In this document: in pieces, positions 28,018 through 36,249 of the stretch
Numbering within the stretch: the first letter of the stretch is position 1
How the letters are laid out: every line of letters starts with the position of its first letter
NCBI GenBank assembly: GCA_020063625.1
Contig: JAICDD010000002.1
Coordinates: forward strand, 23,345-87,344
Length of the DNA: 64,000 nucleotides
From: Fusobacteriales bacterium
GTDB taxonomy: Bacteria; Fusobacteriota; Fusobacteriia; Fusobacteriales; Fusobacteriaceae
Direction: 5' to 3'
Position numbers and translations under genes: made by a program
The notes under the pieces: generated by a model
What the model was told of the DNA's origin: nothing
Databases searched by the model: none
Seen by the model: the letters and a program-made list of their open reading frames with translations, nothing else

Positions 28018-29076
28018 TTAATCACCAAAACTTATTCCAGTAGCTTTAGCAGATTTTATTGCTATATTATCAACAGGAACGCTTTGTACTTTTTCAGCTA
28101 CTTCTTCAAGAGGGATAGAAACTACATCAAGACCTTTAGCTGCTACCATTCTATTATATTTTCCTTTTGCTAAAAGTTCAGCACCTTTTACACCAAATTG
28201 TGTAGAGATAACTCTATCATATCCAGTAGGAGTACCACCTCTTTGAAGGTATCCAAGGACAGATACTCTTGATTCAAAATCTGATATTTCATTTAATTCT
28301 CTAGATACTCTATATCCAGCACTTATTCCCTCTTTTTTTCTTTTTTTCTTTAATTCTTTTTTACTTAATTTTGCTTCTTCAACTGATTTTGCACCTTCTG
28401 CTACAGCTATTACACAGAAAGGATTTTTTGAATTCATTCTTTCTTCTACATGTTTTTTTATTTTTTTGATATCATAAGGTATCTCAGGTATTACAATAAC
28501 ATCAGCACCACCAGCAAGTCCAGCATATAATGCAAGCCAACCTGCAGAATTACCCATAATTTCAGCTATTAAGACTCTTTTATGAGAACTAGCAGTAGTG
28601 TGTAGTCTATCAAGAGCATCAGTACAAAATTCTAATGCAGAATGAAATCCAAATGAAATATCATTCCCATATATGTCATTATCAATTGTTTTTGGTAATC
28701 CAATTACATTACATCCTTCTTTACTTAGCCAATATCCTCTTTTTTGAGTTCCATTTCCTCCAAGGACAACAAGACAATCTAATTCCCATTTTTTATATGT
28801 TTCTACCATTTTTTTAACTTTTTCTGGGTCTTTAAAAGGTCTTTCTCTTGAAGAACCTAAAATACTACCACCTTTGTGAAGAATACCAGAAAAATCAGCT
28901 GGAGTCATAAGCTTTGCATTATTATTTACAAGTCCTCTATAACCTTCATAAAATCCAACAATTTCCATATTGTATTTTCCCATAGCTGTTTTAGCAAGTC
29001 CTCTCATAGCCGCATTTAATCCAGGACAATCACCACCGGCTGTTAATATACCAAATCTTTTTGTAACAGGTTCCAT
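28018..29076 (-). CDS. 6-phosphofructokinase (mixed ATP/PPi subgroup)
   Basis: This 352-residue enzyme phosphorylates fructose 6-phosphate in glycolysis. GILTAGGDCPGLNA, the substrate loop PKTIDNDI, IAEIMGNSAGWLALYAGLAGGAD and GYLQRGGTPTGYDR are all present. Two diagnostic positions are mixed. The phosphate-donor loop reads GGNGT, with Gly where ATP enzymes have Gly. PKTIDND carries the Lys typical of PPi enzymes. The usual Mg-binding Asp of GGDG is Asn here. The donor therefore cannot be assigned by sequence alone. It is monocistronic and ended by the shared terminator. Confidence 0.88.
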   Translation of the reverse strand: MEPVTKRFGILTAGGDCPGLNAAMRGLAKTAMGKYNMEIVGFYEGYRGLVNNNAKLMTPADFSGILHKGGSILGSSRERPFKDPEKVKKMVETYKKWELDCLVVLGGNGTQKRGYWLSKEGCNVIGLPKTIDNDIYGNDISFGFHSALEFCTDALDRLHTTASSHKRVLIAEIMGNSAGWLALYAGLAGGADVIVIPEIPYDIKKIKKHVEERMNSKNPFCVIAVAEGAKSVEEAKLSKKELKKKRKKEGISAGYRVSRELNEISDFESRVSVLGYLQRGGTPTGYDRVISTQFGVKGAELLAKGKYNRMVAAKGLDVVSIPLEEVAEKVQSVPVDNIAIKSAKATGISFGD

Positions 29077-29128
29077 ACTATCCCTCCTTAAAAATAATCG
29101 CTATATAATTATACAATAAAAAATTTAA

Positions 29129-29160
29129 AATCCTTTTAATTTTTTAAAAGGAATTTTTTA
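29129..29160 (+). terminator. Orphan terminator-like hairpin upstream of nqrB
   Basis: TCCTTTTAA pairs with TTAAAAGGA and is followed by ATTTTTT on the plus strand. No plus-strand gene precedes it. It is therefore either an attenuator in the nqr leader or a barrier between the divergent pfk and nqr promoters. Confidence 0.5.
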
Positions 29161-29211
29161 TTATTTTAGTATATTATATTGGCATTATTTTTTTAGAATA
29201 AGGAGGTATAT

Positions 29212-30099
29212 ATGCTAACAAAATTTTTTCAAAAACAACTTATGATGAGGAAAGTACTTTATTCTCTCATTCCAATCTTTATTTATTCAATTTATTTGCA
29301 TGGACTAAAGTTCATACTATCAACAATTTTTATTTTTTTATTTGGATCTATTACTGAATATTTTTTTACAAAATCACAAAATAAAAAAATATCAGAAGCT
29401 GTACTTGTAAGCTGTGCTTTATATGCATTATCAATTCCACCATATGCACCTATTTGGATAAGTAGTATAGGAATAATATTTGGTATTACTTTTGCTAAAA
29501 TGGTATTTGGAGGATTTGGTAGAAATGTATTTAATCCAGCTATTGCTGCAAGATTATTTGTCTATATATCGTTTCCAGTAGCATTTAATTCATATGCAGT
29601 AGATATAACAGCAGGAGCAACACCACTTACTATATTTAGAAATGGATATACATTTTCTAAAATTAGATTATTTTTAGGTAATTATTTAGGAGCATTTGGA
29701 GAAACATCTAGTTTGTTAATAATATTAGCAGCTATTTATTTAATTTATACAAAAACTGCCAATTGGAAACTTATGATTTCTACATTGTTATCTTTTTCAA
29801 TTTTAAATTCAATATTATATTTTGCTAATATTATAAATATAGACCCATTATCATCTATATTTACAGGAAGTTTTTTATTTGTAACTGTATTTATGGTTAC
29901 AGATCCAGTTACTGCACCTAAACAAAAATTAGCTATTTGGATGTATGGAATATTGATAGGACTGTCAATCTCACTTATAAGAAGTTTTTCACTATTTCCA
30001 GAAGGAACAAGTTTTGCAATACTTTTAGGTAATAGTTTTGCTCCTTTATTTGATGAATTAAGTAAAAAAATAAAAGAGAGAAAGGGGGCAAAAGCATGA
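29212..30099 (+). CDS. nqrB: Na+-translocating NADH:quinone reductase subunit B (NqrB/RnfD family)
   Basis: This integral membrane subunit has about nine or ten spans, FNPAIAARLF and the covalent-flavin motif DITAGATPLT, where the Thr carries FMN. VTDPVTAPKQK is also conserved. At 295 residues it is shorter than typical NqrB (about 410) and nearer RnfD. The N-terminal extension of NqrB that contributes to quinone binding with NqrA is missing. I call it NqrB because the last subunit of the operon is a true NqrF. GGAGG precedes the ATG. The stop overlaps nqrC as ATGA. Confidence 0.8.
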   Translation: MLTKFFQKQLMMRKVLYSLIPIFIYSIYLHGLKFILSTIFIFLFGSITEYFFTKSQNKKISEAVLVSCALYALSIPPYAPIWISSIGIIFGITFAKMVFGGFGRNVFNPAIAARLFVYISFPVAFNSYAVDITAGATPLTIFRNGYTFSKIRLFLGNYLGAFGETSSLLIILAAIYLIYTKTANWKLMISTLLSFSILNSILYFANIINIDPLSSIFTGSFLFVTVFMVTDPVTAPKQKLAIWMYGILIGLSISLIRSFSLFPEGTSFAILLGNSFAPLFDELSKKIKERKGAKA

Positions 30100-30683
30100 A
30101 AAAAGATAATATAGTTTATACAGTGATATTTTCAACTATAATAACATTTATTTTTGTGTTTCTTTTATCTCTGACATATCATGCTACAAAAGGAACTGTA
30201 GAACGAAATGAAAAATTATTTGAAATAAAAGCATTTTTAAATTCGGCGGGTTATGATTTAAACACTATAAGCAATTATGAAGAATTTTTTAATAAAAACT
30301 TTAAAGAAGAAAAAAATAATATATGGTCAACAAATAAAAATGGAGAAAAAATAATTATTTATAAATTCTCTGGTAATGGATTATGGGGAACAATTTATGG
30401 AGTAGTGGCATTTAATGAAAATTTAGATAAAATAATAGGACTTGAGATAACATCTCATAGTGAAACTCCAGGACTTGGTGGAAGAATTGAAGAAGATTGG
30501 TTTAAAAATCAGTTTAAAAACCAAAAAATCAATGATGATTTTAAAATTGTAATGGGAGATGGAAAAGGTGATTTTGAACCAAATGATAATAGTGTTGATG
30601 GAATAACAGGAGCAACTCGTACTACAGAATCACTTCAAAAAATTATTCTAGATTCATATAAATTTGTAAAATCAAATCGTTAG
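30096..30683 (+). CDS. nqrC: Na+-NQR subunit C (NqrC/RnfG family)
   Basis: This 195-residue protein has one N-terminal membrane anchor followed by a periplasmic FMN-binding domain. Typical segments are GLWGTIYGVVAFNENLDKIIGLEITSHSETPGLGGRI and DGITGATRTTESL, whose second Thr is the flavin attachment site. The start codon overlaps the nqrB stop by four bases, so translation is coupled. Size is between NqrC and RnfG. Confidence 0.87.
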   Translation: MKKDNIVYTVIFSTIITFIFVFLLSLTYHATKGTVERNEKLFEIKAFLNSAGYDLNTISNYEEFFNKNFKEEKNNIWSTNKNGEKIIIYKFSGNGLWGTIYGVVAFNENLDKIIGLEITSHSETPGLGGRIEEDWFKNQFKNQKINDDFKIVMGDGKGDFEPNDNSVDGITGATRTTESLQKIILDSYKFVKSNR

Positions 30684-30692
30684 GAGGTAACT

Positions 30693-31283
30693 ATGAGTAT
30701 ACTTAAAGAGAATTTATGGGAAAACAATCCAGTTTTTGTACAAATATTAGGGATATGTAGTACACTAGCTGTGACAAATAACCTTACAAATACATTTATA
30801 ATGACAGTAGCACTTATATTTGTTACATCATTTTCTAGTTTAACAGTATCATTATTAAAAGATTATATACCTAAAAAAGTAAGAATGATAATTCAAACTT
30901 TAATTATAGCATTTTATGTAATATTTGTAGATATATTATTACGTGCATATTTACCAAATATTAGTAAAGCTCTTGGGCCTTATGTAGGACTTATTATTAC
31001 AAATTGTATTATCATGGGAAGAGCAGAAGCATTTGCACAATCAAATCCACCAATTTTATCATTTTGGGATGGATTTACATCAGGACTTGGTTATATGTGG
31101 GTACTTATGATAATAGCATTTTTTAGAGAGTTTTTAGGATTTGGTACATTATTTGGTATAAGTGTAGCACCTAGTGGATTTACAACTTGGACTATTATGA
31201 TAATGGCTCCTAGTGCTTTCTTTTTATTAGGTACACTTATTTGGATTAGTAAAAGTATTATGCTTAAAAAGGAGGTTAAATAA
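30693..31283 (+). CDS. nqrD: Na+-NQR subunit D
   Basis: This 196-residue membrane protein of the NqrD/RnfE family has six spans. ENNPVFVQILGICSTLAVTNNL, ITNCIIMGRAEAFAQSNPP and FFREFLGFGTLFG are conserved. With NqrE it forms the membrane core that holds an intramembrane iron centre between conserved cysteines. The stop overlaps the nqrE start as TAATG. AGGAGG precedes the ATG. Confidence 0.9.
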   Translation: MSILKENLWENNPVFVQILGICSTLAVTNNLTNTFIMTVALIFVTSFSSLTVSLLKDYIPKKVRMIIQTLIIAFYVIFVDILLRAYLPNISKALGPYVGLIITNCIIMGRAEAFAQSNPPILSFWDGFTSGLGYMWVLMIIAFFREFLGFGTLFGISVAPSGFTTWTIMIMAPSAFFLLGTLIWISKSIMLKKEVK

Positions 31284-31876
31284 TGAGTCCAGATATTAGC
31301 CCTATTGTATTGTTTTTTGCATCAATATTTACAAGTAATATTTTATTAGCAAATTTTCTAGGGATGTGTTCATTTATATCTATATCAAAAGATATGAATT
31401 CATCAAATGGTCTTGGAATGGCAGTAACTGCTGTACTTACTATTACTGCAGCTATTAACTGGGTAGTTATTAATTATATACTTATTCCTTTTGACCTATT
31501 ATATCTGAGATATATTGTATTTATTGTAGTAATTGCAGCTACTGTACAAATATTAGAAATGTTAATTGATAGATTATCACCTAGTCTTTATATGGCACTT
31601 GGTATATTTTTACCTTTAATTACAGTGAATTGTGCTATATTGGGAGTATCTTTATTTATTGAAATTAGAAAATACACATTTATACAAACTCTTTTTTATG
31701 CATTTGGAGCAGGGCTTGGATGGTGGCTTGCTATAATGCTTCTTTCAGCTATACAAAAGAAAATAGCTAATGCACCAGTACCAGCAGGATTAAAAGGACC
31801 TGGAATTACATTAATTACAATAGGATTTATGGCAATGGCATTTATTGGTTTTTCTGGAATGCTGATTGTACAATAA
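31283..31876 (+). CDS. nqrE: Na+-NQR subunit E
   Basis: This 197-residue membrane protein of the NqrE/RnfA family has six spans. SNILLANFLGMCSFISISKD, ILEMLIDRLSPSLYMALGIFLPLITVNCAILG and a C-terminal GLKGPGITLITIGFMAMAFIGFSGM are characteristic. It packs as the inverted partner of NqrD. The start overlaps the nqrD stop and nqrF follows after 17 bases. Confidence 0.9.
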   Translation: MSPDISPIVLFFASIFTSNILLANFLGMCSFISISKDMNSSNGLGMAVTAVLTITAAINWVVINYILIPFDLLYLRYIVFIVVIAATVQILEMLIDRLSPSLYMALGIFLPLITVNCAILGVSLFIEIRKYTFIQTLFYAFGAGLGWWLAIMLLSAIQKKIANAPVPAGLKGPGITLITIGFMAMAFIGFSGMLIVQ

Positions 31877-31893
31877 CATAAAGGAGGTAAATT

Positions 31894-33000
31894 ATGGAGT
31901 TTATTATAGCACCTCTAATTATATCAATACTTACTGGAATACTTGCTGCTATTATCTCAATTACAGATAAAATTGTAAATAATTATGGTGAAATCACTAT
32001 TTCTATAAATAATGGAAAAAAAGAAATAAAAATAGATGGTGGAGAAAATCTTTTGACAACATTATCTTCACAAGAGATTTATTTACCTTCAGCATGTGGT
32101 GGAAGAGGAAGTTGCGGTGCATGTAAATGTAAAGTAACAAGTGATGTAGGAGAATATCTACCTACTGAAATTCCATATCTTACAAAAGAAGAGATGAAGG
32201 AAAATATAAGACTAGGATGTCAAATAAAATTGAAAAAAGATATCTCTATTGAAATACCAGAAAGTTTATTTAATGTAAAAAAATATGAAGCTACTGTTGA
32301 AAAAATAGTAGATGTAACACATGATATAAAAGAGGTATTATTTAATCTAGGTGATGAAGAGGTAAACTTTACTGCTGGAATGTATATGCAACTATGTGTA
32401 CCACCATATGATAAAATTAAAAGTGAAACTCAAAGGGCATACTCTATATCATCAAAACCTAGTGATAAAAATCATATTGAATTATTAATAAGATTAGTTC
32501 CAGGTGGAATTGCTACAACATGGGTACATACATATCTAAAAGAGGGAGATAAAGTAAAATTAATAGGACCATTTGGAGAATTTCAGGCAACACCTACAAA
32601 TAGTACAATGATATGTGTAGCTGGTGGTTCTGGTATGGCACCATTTAAATCAATGCTTTATCATATGTATGAAAATAATGTTAATGATAGAGAGATATGG
32701 TATTTCTTTGGAGCTAGAACAAAAAAAGATTTATTTTATTTAGAAGAACTTGCCGAACTTCAGAAAAAGTGGCCTAATTTTCATTTTATTCCAGCATTAT
32801 CTGAGCCAGAAGGAGAAGATTGGGAAGGAGAAACAGGTCTTATTACAGATGTTTTAGATAAATATTTAAAAACAATAATCGAACCAGGATATAAAGAAGG
32901 ATATTTATGTGGAAGTCCAGGTATGATAAATGCATGTAATAATGTAATGACAGCAAATGGAATAAAACTTGAAAATATTTATTATGATAAATTTGCTTAA
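31894..33000 (+). CDS. nqrF: Na+-NQR subunit F (NADH dehydrogenase, 2Fe-2S and FAD)
   Basis: This 368-residue electron-entry subunit oxidises NADH. One N-terminal membrane anchor is followed by a plant-type 2Fe-2S domain with the pattern C-x5-C-x2-C (ACGGRGSCGACKC) and a fourth Cys in LGCQIKL. A ferredoxin reductase module follows, with FAD motif RAYSISSKPS and NAD motif CVAGGSGMAPFKSML. The C-terminus YYDKFA is typical of NqrF. This subunit defines the complex as NQR rather than Rnf. Confidence 0.95.
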   Translation: MEFIIAPLIISILTGILAAIISITDKIVNNYGEITISINNGKKEIKIDGGENLLTTLSSQEIYLPSACGGRGSCGACKCKVTSDVGEYLPTEIPYLTKEEMKENIRLGCQIKLKKDISIEIPESLFNVKKYEATVEKIVDVTHDIKEVLFNLGDEEVNFTAGMYMQLCVPPYDKIKSETQRAYSISSKPSDKNHIELLIRLVPGGIATTWVHTYLKEGDKVKLIGPFGEFQATPTNSTMICVAGGSGMAPFKSMLYHMYENNVNDREIWYFFGARTKKDLFYLEELAELQKKWPNFHFIPALSEPEGEDWEGETGLITDVLDKYLKTIIEPGYKEGYLCGSPGMINACNNVMTANGIKLENIYYDKFA

Positions 33001-33013
33001 GGGGGTAAAATAG

Positions 33014-33463
33014 ATGAAACTTTCTCCAAAATATGAAAAAGCAATGGCAAATATGCAAATAGGAGTGATATCAGCACAAGGTTTTTTAGGTGATGAAGAA
33101 ATAAATTTAGTAGATATTATTACTAGAGATGAAAATGAATTTAATAAATTAGGATTGAAGTTTGATAATGTAGCAAAACAATTAAGACATTTATTAGAAA
33201 AAGGTCAAGAAGGATTAGGAGAACCTATTACCGTTGATAATAGATGGTTAGTACAAGTCTACGAAGCAAAAGGAAATATGCCATGTCCTTTTGAAGATTA
33301 TATGGCTCAAAAATGTGTAATAACCTTAATAGATAAAAATACAAATCATAAATTAATGTATACTGATTTATCAATACATTTATTAGAAAAACATCATTTT
33401 TTAGAAGGAAAAGGAAGTACATTTAGACTTGAACCTAAAATATTAAAAGAGATTTTATATTAA
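33014..33463 (+). CDS. Conserved protein of unknown function, last gene of the nqr operon
   Basis: This 149-residue soluble protein has no signal peptide or membrane span. It reads like a conserved domain (NMQIGVISAQGFLG, GLGEPITVDNRWLVQVYEAKG, MPCPFEDY, TDLSIHLLEKHHFLEGKGSTFRL). I do not recognise a characterised family. The start is 13 bases after nqrF, with GGGGG upstream, and a terminator follows, so it is transcribed with the NQR genes. A role in assembling or regulating the complex is possible but is only inferred from position. Confidence 0.7.
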   Translation: MKLSPKYEKAMANMQIGVISAQGFLGDEEINLVDIITRDENEFNKLGLKFDNVAKQLRHLLEKGQEGLGEPITVDNRWLVQVYEAKGNMPCPFEDYMAQKCVITLIDKNTNHKLMYTDLSIHLLEKHHFLEGKGSTFRLEPKILKEILY

Positions 33464-33490
33464 AAAAAGAGCCATATGGCTCTTTTATTT
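33464..33490. terminator. Bidirectional terminator of the nqr operon and of the small ORF
   Basis: AAAAGAGCCAT pairs with ATGGCTCTTTT as a perfect palindrome with A and T runs at the ends. It serves the nqr operon and the convergent minus-strand aro transcript. Confidence 0.85.
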
Positions 33491-33613
33491 ACATGTTGAT
33501 GTGATTAAAGTAGCTTTTTTAGCAATACTTTTTTTATTCTTTTCTTGCTGTTTTTTTTGATACTTTTCCTTTAACTCTTTTAAATTTTCACGTTCTTTTC
33601 TTAAGATACCCAT
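33485..33613 (-). CDS. Small basic protein of 42 residues downstream of the aroB-ppx fusion
   Basis: This ORF is too short for the track. ATG 33613 is preceded by AAAGGGGG at good spacing and opens a frame of 42 codons starting MGILRKERENLKELKEKYQK. More than half of the residues are charged, and the first 30 should form a helix or coiled coil. It starts 20 bases after the fusion gene and shares its terminator, so it is the last gene of the aro transcript. I know no family for it. Codon use is like its neighbours. Confidence 0.6.
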   Translation of the reverse strand: MGILRKERENLKELKEKYQKKQQEKNKKSIAKKATLITSTCK

Positions 33614-33632
33614 TGATTAAGCCCCCTTTATT

Positions 33633-35603
33633 TTATGAAATCATTATACCCTCTAATATATCGTTTTCAGATACTAAAATAACCCTTTTATTAAAATATT
33701 TAAGCAATATTTTTAATATTAAAGTACCTGAAACTATAACTTCTGCTCTTTTTGGATGTAATCCAATAATCTCTTTTCTTTCATCTATAGATTTTGACAT
33801 AAATAAATTTAAATTTTTTTCAATCTCATCTATTGTTAATAAATAGTTATGAATCTCATTTGTATCATATTCTTTTAACCTTTTTAATACTGATACTTGA
33901 GTAGTTACTGTACCAGCTACTCCAATTAGTTCATATTCATCAAAATTAATATGTTTTAGTTCAGTTTCATTTAACATATTATAAACAAATTTTTCCATTT
34001 TTGCAATATTTTCTTTATAATTTTCATTTTTAAAAAATTTTTCTTTTAATCGAACAGAACCAAAGTTAAAACTTTTAATAAATTCAATGTTTTCTTTGTT
34101 TCCAATAATTATTTCAGTACTTCCTCCACCTATGTCAATAGCGATAAATTTTTTATTATTATCAATTTCAGATAAAATACCATTAAAACAATAAGTTCCT
34201 TCTTGTTCCCCACTAATACACTCAATATTTAAATCTGTTTCCTTTTTAACTTTGTTAATAAAAATATCTTTATTACTTGAATCCCTTGTAGCAGATGTTG
34301 CACATACTTTAATATCAGTGATTTTATAATTATCAATTATATTTTTATAATTTTTTAATACATTTACTGTTCTCTCAATAGCTTCATCTTTTAAAAATCC
34401 ATTTTTATCTACATCTTCACCAAGTCTAGTTATTTCCATAAGTTTTAAATATTTTTTATTAATATATCCATTATAAAGTTCAGCTATAAATAATCTTACA
34501 CTATTTGTTCCAATATCAATTATAGCACGAAGTTTTGTATCAGTGATTTTATCATATAATTCTTTTAATTTTTCTATTTCTAAATCAATAAATTTTACTT
34601 CACCAAGTTTTGGACACATTACAAGTCTTAATTTATCACTATTATTTTTTTTATCTTTTTTAAAGATATTTATCATTTTTTCAAAATCATATTTTGGTAT
34701 TAAATAGGACATTTTTAATTTTTTAAATAATTCTATTTGCTTATCAACTACTTCTTTTTCAACAATTCCTAGCTCATAACCAAGTTTATTAACAAAATTC
34801 ATACCAAGAATTACAGCTTCACCATGAGTATAAACTTTATAATCAGTTATTTTTTCAATTACATGCCCATAACTATGTCCATAATTAAGAGCAGCCCTTA
34901 TTCCATTTTCTTTTTCATCTTGAGAAACTACATTAGCTTTTGTTTGGCAACTATGAAGAATCATTTTTATAAAAATCTCTTTATCAAAATTATTTATTTT
35001 TTCATGATTTTCAAATATAAAATTATAAAAATCTTTGTTAAAAGTAGCAGCCATTTTAACTATTTCACCAAGACCACTTTTAATTTCTCTACTCTCTAAT
35101 GTTTTTAGTACATTAATATCCACTAAAACTAATTTTGGCTGATGAAAACTTCCAATTATATTTTTTGCTTTATAATTTATAGCTACTTTTCCACCAATAC
35201 TAGCATCTACTTGAGAAAGAAGAGTAGTAGGTACTTGAATAAAATCAATTCCTCTCATAAAAGTAGCAGCAACATAACCTGATAAATCACATACTACTCC
35301 TCCACCTAATGATATTATTAGACTTTTTCTATTAAAATTATTTTCAAGCATAAAATCATAGATTGGTAGTACTGTATCTAATTTTTTATATTCTTCTCCA
35401 TCTTCGATTGTAAATGTAAATACATTATCTTTTTTGTTTAAAGAATTTAAAAATTTCTCTAAATATAAAGGACCAACAGTAGTATTAGTTATTATTAGTA
35501 TTTTTTTATAATCTTTTATATAATTATTTATTTCATTAAAAATATTTTCTCCTATCAAAATATCATAACTTTTTTCTTTTAAATCCACCCTTAGTTTTTC
35601 CAT
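33633..35603 (-). CDS. Fusion of 3-dehydroquinate synthase (AroB) and exopolyphosphatase/GppA phosphatase
   Basis: A single 656-residue ORF joins two enzymes. Residues 1 to about 350 form a complete AroB: nucleotide-binding SLGGGVVCDLSGYVAATFMRG, FIQVPTTLLSQVDASIGGK, and zinc ligands including LNYGHSYGHVIE and THGEAV. From about residue 357 a complete Ppx/GppA phosphatase follows: IIDIGTNSVRLFIAE, CATSATRDSSN, ISGEQEG, AIDIGGGSTEIIIG and GVAGTVTTQVSVL. AroB makes 3-dehydroquinate in the shikimate pathway; Ppx/GppA hydrolyses polyphosphate or pppGpp. The upstream gene is aroK. No frameshift or internal start is needed to join them. Confidence 0.88.
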   Translation of the reverse strand: MEKLRVDLKEKSYDILIGENIFNEINNYIKDYKKILIITNTTVGPLYLEKFLNSLNKKDNVFTFTIEDGEEYKKLDTVLPIYDFMLENNFNRKSLIISLGGGVVCDLSGYVAATFMRGIDFIQVPTTLLSQVDASIGGKVAINYKAKNIIGSFHQPKLVLVDINVLKTLESREIKSGLGEIVKMAATFNKDFYNFIFENHEKINNFDKEIFIKMILHSCQTKANVVSQDEKENGIRAALNYGHSYGHVIEKITDYKVYTHGEAVILGMNFVNKLGYELGIVEKEVVDKQIELFKKLKMSYLIPKYDFEKMINIFKKDKKNNSDKLRLVMCPKLGEVKFIDLEIEKLKELYDKITDTKLRAIIDIGTNSVRLFIAELYNGYINKKYLKLMEITRLGEDVDKNGFLKDEAIERTVNVLKNYKNIIDNYKITDIKVCATSATRDSSNKDIFINKVKKETDLNIECISGEQEGTYCFNGILSEIDNNKKFIAIDIGGGSTEIIIGNKENIEFIKSFNFGSVRLKEKFFKNENYKENIAKMEKFVYNMLNETELKHINFDEYELIGVAGTVTTQVSVLKRLKEYDTNEIHNYLLTIDEIEKNLNLFMSKSIDERKEIIGLHPKRAEVIVSGTLILKILLKYFNKRVILVSENDILEGIMIS

Positions 35604-35611
35604 ATATCCTC

Positions 35612-36130
35612 CTACATTTCTTCTATATAAATTTTTTTTATAATGTCTGTAATTTCATCAAGGTCTTCATTTTTATTGTATACTTCAAAGTCACAGCTAT
35701 TTTTATATATTTCTTTTCTTTCATTTAGTAAATTATTTATTTTTTCATAAGTATTATCACAAATAAGTAGAGGTCTTTTATTTGGTCTTTTCATAACTCT
35801 TTTATAGATATTATCTACACTTGTTGAAATTAGACAAATATTAGCATGTTTTCTTAAAGAAAGTAAATTATTTTCATTTAAAATAGTGCCCCCACCAGTA
35901 GCAATAATAGTATTACTTAGTGCTTCACACTCTTTTATTATTTCTTCTTCAAGTTGTCTAAAATATTTTTCACCTTTTTCTTTAAAAATTTCATTTACTT
36001 TCATATTTTCTCGTTTCATTATTTCATAGTCTAAATCAAAAAAATTCATATCAATTTTTTTTGCTAAAACTTTACCTATTGTGGTTTTTCCTACCCCCAT
36101 AAAACCAATTAAAGCTAAATTTGTTTTCAT
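35612..36130 (-). CDS. aroK: Shikimate kinase
   Basis: This 172-residue kinase phosphorylates shikimate. The P-loop GFMGVGKTTIGK is at residues 9-20. The substrate-binding segment FFDLDYEI, GEKYFRQLEEEII with the conserved Arg, and IIATGGGTI are all present. The lid region is RPNKRPLL. Length is normal. It lies 8 bases upstream of the aroB-ppx fusion and heads this short aromatic operon. Confidence 0.93.
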   Translation of the reverse strand: MKTNLALIGFMGVGKTTIGKVLAKKIDMNFFDLDYEIMKRENMKVNEIFKEKGEKYFRQLEEEIIKECEALSNTIIATGGGTILNENNLLSLRKHANICLISTSVDNIYKRVMKRPNKRPLLICDNTYEKINNLLNERKEIYKNSCDFEVYNKNEDLDEITDIIKKIYIEEM

Positions 36131-36161
36131 AGACTTTACCTCGTTATTTTAATTTACACTT

Positions 36162-36191
36162 AGTATATCATTTATTAGTTGTATTTTTCAA
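36162..36191 (-). promoter_or_regulatory. Predicted promoter of the aroK operon
   Basis: On the minus strand TTGAAA and TATACT are 18 bases apart, and the -10 is extended (TGATATACT). It lies about 30-60 bases before the aroK ATG. Confidence 0.7.
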
Positions 36192-36213
36192 GTAAAAGGA
36201 TATAAATAAGGAA

Positions 36214-36246
36214 AATAAAAAAAGAATCCAAAGGATTCTTTTTTAT
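36214..36246. terminator. Terminator of the GH65 gene
   Basis: AAAGAATCC pairs with GGATTCTTT around a 3-base loop, with A and T runs on both sides. It lies just after the GH65 stop codon on the minus strand. Confidence 0.85.
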
Positions 36247-36249
36247 GGT

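Noticed and set aside
29212-33000. Assignment of the complex as Rnf
   Set aside because: The operon has NqrF with a 2Fe-2S and FAD/NAD reductase module and no RnfB or RnfC, so NQR fits better.
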